Source of the DNA: Bradyrhizobium sp.
GTDB taxonomy: Bacteria; Pseudomonadota; Alphaproteobacteria; Rhizobiales; Xanthobacteraceae
DNA: 9,875 bases
NCBI GenBank assembly: GCA_028290305.1
Contig: JAQGKC010000384.1
Span: 1-9,875, forward strand
Reading direction: 5' to 3'
The notes beneath the pieces were generated by a model. It made no database searches. It saw only the letters and a program-made list of their open reading frames with translations, and was not told where the DNA came from. Positions 1-6,607 of this stretch are shown piece by piece. The translations under genes and the position numbers were made by a program. The number at the start of each line of letters is the position of its first letter. Within the stretch, counting starts at the first letter, position 1.

Positions 1-59
1 CCCAGGCAATGCTGCTCCATCTTCGCCCATTGGGCGTTTGTCAGTACGAATCGATCCAT
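1..59 (-). CDS. IS5-family transposase, N-terminal fragment (runs off the left edge)
   Basis: Reading leftward from ATG at 59-57 gives MDRFVLTNAQWAKMEQHCLG up to the window edge. This is the characteristic opening of an IS5-family DDE transposase (typically M-x-R-F-V-L-T-D-A-Q-W-A-K-M-E-P-x-C-L-G), which catalyses cut-and-paste movement of its element. Only 19 complete codons are visible, so the DDE catalytic residues are not in view and intactness cannot be judged. No strong Shine-Dalgarno precedes the ATG, which is usual for transposases. The longer plus-strand reading frame over this region has no recognisable protein character. Confidence 0.75.
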   Translation of the reverse strand, partial: MDRFVLTNAQWAKMEQHCL

Positions 60-113
60 CCAAAGCTTGAATCACAGCCAAGCCTCAGGTGGAATCCTGA
101 TTCTCAACAGCCC
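1..113 (-). mobile_element. Partial IS5-family insertion sequence, one end only
   Basis: The first 59 bases encode, on the minus strand, the N-terminus of an IS5-type transposase. Another 54 bases of non-coding end sequence follow up to about 113. Read inward, the outer end begins GGGCTGTTGAGAATCAGG and contains a GAATC-AG-GATTC inverted repeat. I place the outer boundary at 113 because a perfect palindrome starting CTAG begins at 114, and IS5-family elements often insert at CTAG-like sites. The other terminal repeat and the target duplication lie outside the window, so the exact end and element name cannot be fixed. Confidence 0.65.
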
Positions 114-156
114 CTAGAGCGCGATGAGTTCAGGATGAATCGTCATCGCGCTCTAG
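114..156. repeat. Palindromic repeat, 14-bp perfect arms
   Basis: The left arm CTAGAGCGCGATGA (114-127) is the exact reverse complement of the right arm TCATCGCGCTCTAG (143-156). Inside the 15-base spacer, TTCA (129-132) can also pair with TGAA (136-139), leaving a GGA loop, so the whole 43 bases fold into one long hairpin. From memory, elements of this type (GCGCGATGA ... TCATCGCGC) are scattered through intergenic regions of Bradyrhizobium-like genomes. It lies 30 bases past the stop of the DUF5107-like gene and could end or protect that transcript, but no T-run follows on either strand. Confidence 0.75.
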
Positions 157-185
157 CTGGCCAATCGTTCGCGGTTAGCAAGATT

Positions 186-1634
186 TCACTTCACTTTTGT
201 CTCAGCCGCGATCAGCTCTTTACCCTCTGCGGTCCTGATCGTCAGTCGTACCTGATCGCCGCTGCCGCCGGCAGGAATCGGCGCGGCAACGCGATTTCCG
301 TTGTTCGGATCGGCTTTCACGACCTCGTTGAACAATACCTCGCCGCCGCGTTTCAAGGTCACGCTCAGCGGCGTGGCGGGTTCGATACTGAAGAATTGAA
401 GACTCACGCCGGACGCGTCGGCCGAGAGATTGATCAGGATGTTCTCGTTGGCATGCGTCACGTTGCTCATGCCGACGGTCGGGCTGTAGGTTTCTGCAAT
501 CGACACTTCGCCCAGTGCGGGAAACCTGGCGCTATGGAAAAACTGATCCGACGCCCCCGCCCACAATTCGACGTAAGGCCGCTGTGGGTTCGGGTCTTTG
601 CGCGCGTTGGTTTCGTTGGTAAACGACGGAAATCCCCACGTCCACATTTTCAGGCCTGGCGTGAGCGAATTGTCGGCGATGCGGATGATCCCCTCTTCGT
701 CGTCGTGGTTGATCACCCCCCAGAAATTCCCGCCCTGCATATCGGGCGCCGCGTAGGCGATGCCCATCGTCGGCCAGTTCCTGAAGTAACGCAGTCTTTC
801 GAAACGGCTCTGGCCGGGAGCTAAGCTCTCGTCGCCGTCAGCCAGGTTGGCTGACCATTGGGGCGTGCTGTACGCCCGGATCGGCGCGATGATTTCGGCG
901 CCTCCGGTCGTTCTGGGGTTTTTCGGGTCCGATCCCGGTGCGAGCGTCGTGCAGGTCCAGTATTCGTAGTCGATCGCCTTGTCCTGCGGATTTTTCAGCA
1001 CCACGCGCGAATCGAGCGCGGCCCGATCGGCTTTTAGCGTGACGTAGGTCGTCGCTTCGATACCCGTCGAGCCCGACCTGAACCTCCTGGGCGCTGCCGT
1101 ATAGGCGAAATCGTCTTTCAGCGACATCGACACAATCACTTCGTCAGCACTTTCCTTCACCACCTTGAAATCCCACGCCTTCAGCCACGACTTGCCGTGC
1201 TCGGCATCCGGGAATGTCGGAAAGATGCCGCCATACACCATCAGCCAGTCGTAGTAAAAAGTGCCGCTCTTGATGCCGTAAGGCACGCCGACCTCGCTGC
1301 GATAAAGTTCTTCGTGACCGGTCGGCTTGTAAATGATGGAAAGGATGCGCCCGCCGAATCCGGGAACCAGCGTCACCTTCAGATAGCGATTCTCGAGCAG
1401 ATAGGTCCTGAACGTGTGATAGACGATGGTCTTCTCGTCGAGCGACCCGCCGACGAAACCGTTCTCCGCATCGGTCGCGTATTTGACAGTGTCCCACGTG
1501 ATTGTCGACTCGCTAAGAGACACTCTGTCGTGCACAGATGACGCCGCATGCACGACAGCATGACATGCAAGGACCGCTGAAAGTGCTGCAACCACGAAAC
1601 GGACACGGGTAAGCAAGAGAGCACGAATTGCCAT
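186..1634 (-). CDS. Secreted DUF5107-type beta-sandwich protein, probably carbohydrate-related
   Basis: This encodes 482 aa from ATG at 1634. The ATG is preferred because AAAGG sits about 8 bases upstream; an in-frame GTG at 1643 would leave no room for that site. The N-terminus (MAIRALLLTRVRFVVAALSAVLACHAVVHA) is a Sec signal peptide with a likely cut after VVHA near residue 30. The mature part matches DUF5107, a domain in the galactose-mutarotase-like fold. It has NRYLKVTLVPGFGGRILS (about residues 83-99), a GHEELYR segment, and later WTWGFPSF (about 332-339) followed by RPYVELWAG (about 352-360). Residues past about 400 look like a small additional beta domain. DUF5107 proteins are poorly characterised; a sugar-binding or sugar-modifying role in the periplasm is inferred from the fold. 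The gene stands alone, more than 1.2 kb from opgH. No substrate can be assigned. Confidence 0.85.
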   Translation of the reverse strand: MAIRALLLTRVRFVVAALSAVLACHAVVHAASSVHDRVSLSESTITWDTVKYATDAENGFVGGSLDEKTIVYHTFRTYLLENRYLKVTLVPGFGGRILSIIYKPTGHEELYRSEVGVPYGIKSGTFYYDWLMVYGGIFPTFPDAEHGKSWLKAWDFKVVKESADEVIVSMSLKDDFAYTAAPRRFRSGSTGIEATTYVTLKADRAALDSRVVLKNPQDKAIDYEYWTCTTLAPGSDPKNPRTTGGAEIIAPIRAYSTPQWSANLADGDESLAPGQSRFERLRYFRNWPTMGIAYAAPDMQGGNFWGVINHDDEEGIIRIADNSLTPGLKMWTWGFPSFTNETNARKDPNPQRPYVELWAGASDQFFHSARFPALGEVSIAETYSPTVGMSNVTHANENILINLSADASGVSLQFFSIEPATPLSVTLKRGGEVLFNEVVKADPNNGNRVAAPIPAGGSGDQVRLTIRTAEGKELIAAETKVK

Positions 1635-1661
1635 TTGCGTCACCTTTGAGTGAGCCAGGGC

Positions 1662-1695
1662 GATCCTCTCGAAAATATCGAATGGCTAGAGGATC
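1662..1695 (-). promoter_or_regulatory. Inverted repeat in the leader of the DUF5107-like gene
   Basis: GATCCTCT (1662-1669) and AGAGGATC (1688-1695) are perfect 8-bp arms around an 18-base spacer. The spacer itself holds TCGA-AAATA-TCGA (1669-1681), so the transcript could form a two-part hairpin. The element ends about 14 bases upstream of the AAAGG ribosome-binding site of the gene starting at 1634. It could be an operator or a leader hairpin. No known operator consensus was recognised. Confidence 0.3.
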
Positions 1696-1740
1696 CGGCG
1701 AAGAATTTAGCCGTCACTATTTACCATCAATGAAGTTGCC

Positions 1741-1780
1741 GATGTCTGTTCGCCGATGGCTGTTCGCGATGGCTGTTCTT
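1741..1780. repeat. Short tandem repeat, three copies of about 13 bp
   Basis: GATGTCTGTTCGCC (1741-1754), GATGGCTGTTCGC (1755-1767) and GATGGCTGTTCTT (1768-1780) lie head to tail. The core GATGgCTGTTC is kept in all three with one substitution. No function is evident. The array is in non-coding DNA upstream of the DUF5107-like gene and could be replication slippage or a repeated binding site. Confidence 0.6.
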
Positions 1781-2187
1781 GGCGCACCTTTGAGACATGC
1801 CGACCGACGATGGCCCAGTCCATATGGACCAGAACCGGCCCGTCCAGGATCAGAGCGATACCAACAATCCGGAGAAGCCATTCCGAACTGCCCAGGGCAT
1901 TCTCACGATCCCGTGAAGCTGTTTCAACCGTCACGGACGGCGAAACAATTCTCCGGCCGGGACGAAGTCATTTTCTCCGCCTGCGAAAACAGCCCGAAAA
2001 AGACGCCTGGTACAAGAGCTTACGATGAAACAATGGGGTTCGATCATGTGGGACAATATCATCAACCTAATTTACCACCAGCTTTGCCGGAGCTACTTGG
2101 CCGCCGCGCTGACGCAGAAGGGATCACTTCGTAGCCAGTGAGTAAGTTGTGGCCTGGTTCATATCGCCATCGCAGCGGCAAGGCTAA
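1781..2187. other. Intergenic stretch with no convincing gene; short ORFs only
   Basis: All three plus frames stay partly open here but none has recognisable protein character throughout. Two short plus-strand ORFs look the least random. One at 1797-1916 (39 aa) starts MPTDDGPVHMDQNRPVQDQS, with high GC at third positions. The other at 2025-2141 (38 aa, or from ATG 2046) starts MKQWGSIMWDNIINLIYHQL. Both share a frame and are separated by a stop at 1914-1916, and neither has a good ribosome-binding site. A proline-rich 131-aa frame (1742-2134) overlaps both and looks like chance. I cannot assign a product to any of these. Confidence 0.4.
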
Positions 2188-2371
2188 ATTTTCAAAATTG
2201 GCTTTGGCTTTAGCGCAGTGGGCGTTCTCGCAAGAGCCGTTTTCGGTGCGTCAGAAATTTCGGTTGAAGTCGAGATCCTCAAAACCATTTTCATTTTTGC
2301 GGGGTCGGCCTTTTCGTGTCGCTTCTCTCTATCTTTTAGGTCTGGATTTAAGCAGCGGACCAAGTTCGTAG
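2188..2371 (+). pseudogene. Frameshifted small two-TM membrane protein of a Bradyrhizobium-type family
   Basis: Three adjacent frames join into one sensible small membrane protein. Frame one (2188-2298) gives FKIGFGFSAVGVLARAVFG then EISVEVEILKTIFIF. The next frame (2298-2336) continues with CGVGLFVSLLS. The third (about 2330-2371) ends YLLGLDLSSGPSS and stop. From memory, the order of parts (hydrophobic helix, R-x-x-FG, acidic EISVEVE, LKTI-IFCGVGLFVSLL, then GLDLS near the C-terminus) matches a short conserved hypothetical family in Bradyrhizobium. Both breaks are single missing bases at or next to T-runs (2294-2298 and around 2334-2337), so homopolymer sequencing error is possible. A TAA at 2185 blocks the first frame upstream and no clear start codon is visible. 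Without any shift, frame one would read from GTG 2218 to a stop at 2385. Confidence 0.45.
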
Positions 2372-2445
2372 CACGTCATGTTTGACGATGTTGTTTTGTT
2401 GCGCGTAGACAGCCTTTTTCTTCGACGACTTTATGGGGTTTCGCC

Positions 2446-2640
2446 ATGCAAAATAATGAAAGCTATTTTGAACGAGCTGGTTTTTCCGAGATTTGGAGGA
2501 ACGCCCAACATCGCCGCATCGAAGATGTTGGTAGATGGCTTGCGGATTATTTCCGAAGGCAACGGCGGTCCAAATCAAGCGATGATGGGACCCAATATCC
2601 GCAAGCTGCAGTCCGCGCACCAGGGACAAATACCGTATAG
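2446..2640 (+). CDS. Small basic helical protein, function unknown
   Basis: This encodes 64 aa. The first 45 residues read as a charged amphipathic helical protein: ERAGFSEIWRNAQHRR, then IEDVGRWLADYFRRQRR. Aromatic and aliphatic residues alternate with a net basic charge. The last 20 residues are low in structure-forming content. The pattern W-R-x-A-Q-x-R-R-x-E-D-hydrophobic-x-x-W-L resembles short hypothetical proteins common in Bradyrhizobium, but I do not know a function. A weak G-rich site (ATGGGG, 2433-2438) lies 7 bases before the ATG. The stop is 12 bases before the next small gene on the same strand, so the two may be co-transcribed. A competing frame (2378-2746) covers the same DNA with less protein-like composition. 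Confidence 0.5.
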   Translation: MQNNESYFERAGFSEIWRNAQHRRIEDVGRWLADYFRRQRRSKSSDDGTQYPQAAVRAPGTNTV

Positions 2641-2652
2641 CTGGACAGCGCA

Positions 2653-2820
2653 ATGTCGAACGCTTTCTATTTCCGTAAATGGGCAGCCCAAGTCGCCCGT
2701 CAGGCGGGAGAAGAGCCGGACGAGGCTGAAGCGGAGCGCCTTCTGAGCATCGCGGAATATTGGGTTCAACTCGCCGACAGCGAAGATTCCGATAAATCCG
2801 TTGCCAATCGGCGGGATTGA
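2653..2820 (+). CDS. Small acidic helical protein, function unknown
   Basis: This encodes 55 aa and starts MSNAFYFRKWAAQVARQAGE. The middle (AEAERLLSIAEYWVQLAD) is a strong helix with the pattern ER-L-L-x-I-A-E-x-W-x-x-L-A. That pattern recalls the abundant short rhizobial proteins of the form YR-x-x-A-x-E, then LL-x-x-A-E-x-W-x-x-LA, which have no assigned role. The C-terminus is acidic then basic (DSEDSDKSVANRRD). Only a weak GGAC (2643-2646) precedes the ATG. It follows the 64-aa ORF after 12 bases and converges on opgH, whose stop is 71 bases away on the other strand. Confidence 0.5.
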   Translation: MSNAFYFRKWAAQVARQAGEEPDEAEAERLLSIAEYWVQLADSEDSDKSVANRRD

Positions 2821-2865
2821 CGCTCGTTCCCGATCGGGACGATTTCCGTTATTGGCCGATACGTT

Positions 2866-2880
2866 GCAAAAGTCTTTTGC
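2866..2880. terminator. Weak hairpin between the convergent small gene and opgH
   Basis: GCAAAAG (2866-2872) and CTTTTGC (2874-2880) form a perfect palindrome around one base. As RNA it gives a short stem with a small loop. It lies 11 bases past the opgH stop and 45 bases past the stop of the convergent 55-aa gene. There is no T-run on either side, so it is a poor intrinsic terminator and may be chance. Confidence 0.2.
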
Positions 2881-2891
2881 GGCAAGGGACT

Positions 2892-5045
2892 TTAATTAGC
2901 ACTCTGGCCGGCCCCCGGCATGGCAGACAGGACGCGGAGCAGCGTTGGGGAATTGAGGACGGCGAACGTCTCGCGCTGGGTCAGATAGCTGAGTGCCTCG
3001 CCGAAGCTTTCCGCATCCTCGATCTTTGCACGCGCAATTGCCAGATTCGGATCGACCTGGCCGCGATTGCGGCGCTTGTCGTCGGGCAGATTCACCAGAT
3101 GGCTTTCCAGCAAGCGCCCGTCTTCGAAGAGTACCTGCAACGGCGAGACGATCACGCTGCCTGATACGATCGCCAGCTCATTTGCGCGGACGAGCACCTG
3201 TGGCGGGGCTGTCTGCTCGGGGGTGCGCAGCAGTCCGGCGTTCGGATCGGACTGCCTGGACGACAATATCGCGATCGGAACGCTGAGCAAGAGACCGGCA
3301 ATCACCGGCGCCATCCAGAACAGCAACGGCAGCGACACCGCATAGGCAATGGCGGCCATGGCCACCCCGAACAAGGTCGGCAACGCGTATTTCCGTATCA
3401 ATTCGGCGCGCGGCAGTTCGTCGTCGTCGCGACGCTGAACCTGCCAACCTGAGTCGCGACCCAGCAGAATCTCGCCGACCGCTCTGGATTGAAAGATCAT
3501 CATGACCGGCGCTATCAGCCCCGACAAAAATGTCTCGATCAGGAATCCCAGAAAAACACGCAGCCCTCCGCCGAATTGCCGACGGTTTTGGCTTTGCGTT
3601 ACGAGCAGGATCCAGGCGAGCAGCTTTGGGACGATAAGCAGCCCCATCGTGCCGACGAAAACCCAGGCAGCCAGAATGGGATCCTGCGCGGGCCACTGCG
3701 GAAACAGGGAAAATCCTTTCGGAAAATATTCGGGGCGGACGAATTGAGCCTGCAAGGAGATCAAGATTCCGAGCATCAAAAACATCAGCCAGAGCGGCGC
3801 GGTGAGATAGGAACCTATTCCGGTGAGCAGATGAAGCCGCGACACCCAATGCAGTCCGCGCGCCGGAAGCACGGCCAAATGTTGAAGGTTGCCCTGGCAC
3901 CACCGGCGGTCGCGGGCGGCAAAATCCAGCAGCGATGGGGGGCATTCCTCGAAGCTGCCGCCCAAAGCCGGCACCATCCTGATCTCCCAGCCTGCCCGAC
4001 GCATCAGCGCCGCCTCGACAAAATCATGGCTGAGAATATGACCGCCGAACGGTTTGCGCCCCTTCAGTTCAGGCAGGGCCGCATCCTGTGCAAAGGAGCG
4101 CACACGAATAATGGCGTTATGGCCCCAATAGTTGCCTTCGGAGCCATGCCACCACGCAATGCCAGCAGCGATCAGGGGTCCGTATAAACGTCCTGAAAAC
4201 TGCTGCAGCCGCGCGAACAACGTCTTCGCATTGACGACGATAGGAAGCGTCTGGATGAGGGCGACCGTTGGATATCTTTCCATCGCTGACGCAAGCCGAA
4301 CGATGGTATCGCCGGTCATCAGACTGTCGGCATCGAGGATGATCATATGGTCATAGCCTGCGCCGAACCGCTTGATCCAGTCCTCGATGTTGCCGGATTT
4401 TCGGGCGATGTTTTCCCGGCGGTGCCGGTAGTAAATGTTCGATACGCTGAGATCGCGGCGAAGCTGCAAGAAGCATTTCTCTTCCGCGATCCATACCGAT
4501 GGGGCGGTCGTATCGCTGAGCACAAACCAATCAAAGCTCGAGCCCCGTCCCGACTGATCGACCGACTCGTACATCGCCCGCAGACGGGCCATGATGCGAT
4601 AGGGATCTTCGTTGTAGGTCGGCAGCAGCATTGCGTTCCTGCTGCGGATGGTCGGGAGCGGCGCGGCCGGATCGATACCCAGCGGGTCCTTGGCCCGGAA
4701 CAGCAGCACCACGAAGCCAGCCAGCGATGACGTGAACGAGAGCGCGATCCAGGCGAACAGAAAAACGAACAGGCCCAGCACCATCCACTCGAGGACCGTG
4801 ACGCCCCCAACCTGGACGACTTCGTACATTTCGTAACAGCCGGCCGCAGTCATCGCGGCGGTTCCGGCGAAAATGCCGGCGCGCCGGAGCGCCGTGGACC
4901 GCGCGAGTTTGGGATGTCCTTCGCTGCGCTCGAAAGAATGCAACTGCTGCGTCGCCATCGGCAGCGGCGATTCCGGCGGAAGGAACATCTCTCGCGGCCC
5001 ACGTTGCGGCAATTCAATCCCGCCGTTTTGCGTCAGGGTGTCCAT
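2892..5045 (-). CDS. opgH: Glucans biosynthesis glucosyltransferase H (OpgH/MdoH)
   Basis: OpgH is the inner-membrane family GT2 enzyme that polymerises glucose from UDP-glucose and moves the chain to the periplasm to make osmoregulated periplasmic glucans. From ATG 5045 the protein is 717 aa; an in-frame GTG at 5057 would add four residues. Two N-terminal membrane segments (about 57-76 and 84-116) precede the cytoplasmic GT2 domain. That domain has MLLPTYNEDP (139-148), the aspartate motif SDTT (177-180), DADS (238-241), the SHDFVEAAL acid motif (339-347) and the acceptor motif RRWCQGN (380-386). About five further membrane segments follow between about 406 and 596, then a soluble tail of about 120 residues. 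It is shorter than the 847-aa E. coli protein, mainly at the termini. It overlaps opgG by 13 bp, which indicates translational coupling. All visible catalytic motifs are intact. Confidence 0.95.
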   Translation of the reverse strand: MDTLTQNGGIELPQRGPREMFLPPESPLPMATQQLHSFERSEGHPKLARSTALRRAGIFAGTAAMTAAGCYEMYEVVQVGGVTVLEWMVLGLFVFLFAWIALSFTSSLAGFVVLLFRAKDPLGIDPAAPLPTIRSRNAMLLPTYNEDPYRIMARLRAMYESVDQSGRGSSFDWFVLSDTTAPSVWIAEEKCFLQLRRDLSVSNIYYRHRRENIARKSGNIEDWIKRFGAGYDHMIILDADSLMTGDTIVRLASAMERYPTVALIQTLPIVVNAKTLFARLQQFSGRLYGPLIAAGIAWWHGSEGNYWGHNAIIRVRSFAQDAALPELKGRKPFGGHILSHDFVEAALMRRAGWEIRMVPALGGSFEECPPSLLDFAARDRRWCQGNLQHLAVLPARGLHWVSRLHLLTGIGSYLTAPLWLMFLMLGILISLQAQFVRPEYFPKGFSLFPQWPAQDPILAAWVFVGTMGLLIVPKLLAWILLVTQSQNRRQFGGGLRVFLGFLIETFLSGLIAPVMMIFQSRAVGEILLGRDSGWQVQRRDDDELPRAELIRKYALPTLFGVAMAAIAYAVSLPLLFWMAPVIAGLLLSVPIAILSSRQSDPNAGLLRTPEQTAPPQVLVRANELAIVSGSVIVSPLQVLFEDGRLLESHLVNLPDDKRRNRGQVDPNLAIARAKIEDAESFGEALSYLTQRETFAVLNSPTLLRVLSAMPGAGQSAN

Positions 5046-6547
5046 CGATAAACCCACACTTCCGATATGGCGTCGTTGCCCTGCATCAGCGAGGCCCGCA
5101 ACTCGACCGGCGATTTATCGTTGACCGGAAGCTCAAAGCTCAATCGCCAGCCGCCGGTTGCCGGGTTTGGCTGGGTGACGATGTTTTTGATCTCGGCTTT
5201 TTCAGCCGTGACATTACCGCGTATGCTGCTGGGATCGACCGATTTGAGCCGTTCTCCAATCAGATCGAGGACAAAGATCCTGGCGTCATCACCTTTCGCG
5301 CCGACACCTGTCCGGGAAAATCGGGCCAGCGACGTCATCTTGGGCGTGTCAGGTCCCCAGTGAAGGCGATAGGTGTAGGTATGCTCGCCCTTGGCCTGCA
5401 ACGGATTCTTCGGGCGCCAAAAGCTGGCAATATTGTCGTGGATTTCCTCCTTGGTCGGAATTTCGATCAGCTGAACCCCACCCTCGCCCCAATCTCCGAT
5501 CGGCTCCGCCCAGAGACTCGGGCGTTTTTCGAATTTGGATTCCAGGTCCTGGTATGAATAGAAGTTCTTCTGCCTCTGCATCAGGCCGTAACCGCGCGGA
5601 TTGAGGTCGGAAAAGGTGCTGATCTGCAGGTCCCTCGGATTGCTGAGTGGACGCCATAGTTCCTCGCCGCGGCCGTTGTAGATCGCCAAGCCGTCGGAAT
5701 CGTGCACCGAGGGTCGAAAGTCATCCACGTCGACCCGGTCATTGGATCCAAAGAAGAACATGCTTGTCATCGGCGCGAGGCCGGCATGATCGAGATCGAC
5801 GCGGGGATAGATGGCCAGTTCCACGTCGAACACCGTGGTGTCGCCTGGCCGTATTGTGAAGCGATAGGCCGCGGTGGTGCTTTGGCTGTCGAGCAGCGCG
5901 TGCACGACGAGGGACGTGGCGTTCGCGACCGGCTTCTCGATCCAGAATGTCTTGAACAGCGGGAACTCTTCCCCTTTGGTTTCACCAGTGTTGATAGCCA
6001 ATCCCCTCGCCGACAGACCGTAAATTTCGCCCTTGGCGACCGCGCGGAAGTAGCTCGCGCCCAGGAAGACGCACACCTCGTCATAATAGTCCGACCGATT
6101 CATCGGCGCGTGAATCCGAAAACCGGCGAAACCCAGATCGCTATCGGGTTGGGGCGGCGGGTTGGCGCCGAAGGAGAAATCATCGGGCCGGTAGGCAATC
6201 TTGGCCGCCTGGCCGTTGGCGACTTCGTAGATGTCGACGCGCGGCTCGTAGAAGAATCCGCGATGGAAGAACTGGACCTGGAACGGCAGTTTTTCGCTGC
6301 GCCACAGCGCACGCTCCGGCAGAAAACGGATCTGCCGGTAATGGTCGTAATCGAGGTTTTTCAGGTTGTCCGGCAATTTCGTATCCGGCGTCTTATAGGG
6401 CTTGCCGGCGGCATCATGGGCGAGTTGCCGCACGACCGATCGATCGAATGGCATCGCGTCGGCTCGGGCAGGCGCAACCAGCCCGCCTGCCGTTGGAGCC
6501 CCAAGCGGCAAGGAAGCCGCGGCTTGCAGGAAGCGTCGACGGTTCAA
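5033..6547 (-). CDS. opgG: Periplasmic glucan biosynthesis protein, OpgG/OpgD family, with Tat signal
   Basis: OpgG-family proteins work in the periplasm on the beta-glucan made by OpgH. E. coli OpgG and OpgD have been placed in glycoside hydrolase family GH186. The 504 aa fit the family length (E. coli OpgG 511). The N-terminus MNRRRFLQAAASLPLG is a twin-arginine signal (N-R-R-R-F-L-Q, then a hydrophobic stretch and ARADA near residue 31). In E. coli the Tat signal belongs to OpgD, not OpgG, so an OpgD-type name is equally defensible. Family segments seen include YRPDDFSFG (119-127), LGFAGFRIHAPMN (138-150), YGLSARGLAINTG (176-188), the EEFPLFKTFWIEKP block (193-206) and GDWGEGGVQLIEIPT (351-365). 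The start is TTG at 6547, supported by GGAGG at 6552-6556 and by the signal peptide beginning right there. It is the first gene of the operon, ahead of opgH. Confidence 0.93.
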   Translation of the reverse strand: MNRRRFLQAAASLPLGAPTAGGLVAPARADAMPFDRSVVRQLAHDAAGKPYKTPDTKLPDNLKNLDYDHYRQIRFLPERALWRSEKLPFQVQFFHRGFFYEPRVDIYEVANGQAAKIAYRPDDFSFGANPPPQPDSDLGFAGFRIHAPMNRSDYYDEVCVFLGASYFRAVAKGEIYGLSARGLAINTGETKGEEFPLFKTFWIEKPVANATSLVVHALLDSQSTTAAYRFTIRPGDTTVFDVELAIYPRVDLDHAGLAPMTSMFFFGSNDRVDVDDFRPSVHDSDGLAIYNGRGEELWRPLSNPRDLQISTFSDLNPRGYGLMQRQKNFYSYQDLESKFEKRPSLWAEPIGDWGEGGVQLIEIPTKEEIHDNIASFWRPKNPLQAKGEHTYTYRLHWGPDTPKMTSLARFSRTGVGAKGDDARIFVLDLIGERLKSVDPSSIRGNVTAEKAEIKNIVTQPNPATGGWRLSFELPVNDKSPVELRASLMQGNDAISEVWVYRWTP

Positions 6548-6551
6548 GGAG

Positions 6552-6557
6552 CCTCCA
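6552..6557 (-). promoter_or_regulatory. Ribosome-binding site deciding the TTG start of opgG
   Basis: On the minus strand TGGAGG is followed by CTCC and then TTG. No in-frame ATG lies close upstream, and the next downstream Met (residue 32) would remove the whole signal peptide. The four-base spacing is slightly short, which with the TTG codon suggests modest translation initiation. Confidence 0.6.
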
Positions 6558-6582
6558 CAAATGCATGATTGTGAGCGTTAGA

Positions 6583-6607
6583 AACTCGCACGAGGTCGGC
6601 AAGTTCC
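6583..6607 (-). promoter_or_regulatory. Candidate EcfG (general stress response) promoter of opgGH
   Basis: On the minus strand GGAAC (6607-6603) is followed after 16 bases by AGTT (6586-6583). The alphaproteobacterial EcfG consensus is GGAAC, 16-17 bases, CGTT, so eight of nine core positions match. Transcription would start about 25-30 bases before the TTG of opgG, leaving a short leader that holds the GGAGG site. A second GGAAC lies on the plus strand at 6615-6619, making an inverted pair with a 7-base spacer, but no matching -10 follows it. The match is by eye only and could be chance. Confidence 0.35.

Noticed and set aside
9..824. Long plus-strand ORF of 271 codons
   Set aside because: It lies antisense to the transposase start and the DUF5107 gene. 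The composition is rich in Arg, His and Gly as expected from antisense of a GC-rich gene, and no domain is recognisable.
1650..1733. GTG-initiated 27-aa plus ORF overlapping the leader inverted repeat
   Set aside because: The amino-acid sequence looks reasonable but it is very short, has no ribosome-binding site and overlaps the opposite gene's leader.
1742..2134. Plus-strand frame of 131 aa starting MSVRRWLFAMAVLG
   Set aside because: The start resembles a signal peptide but lies inside the tandem repeat, and the rest is Pro/Arg-rich without domain character.
2378..2746. Plus-strand ORF of 122 aa
   Set aside because: It overlaps the two small ORFs in another frame. Its composition is less protein-like than theirs, although it cannot be fully excluded.
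5702..6568. Plus-strand ORF of 288 codons
   Set aside because: It is antisense to opgG, whose reading frame has clear family motifs throughout.
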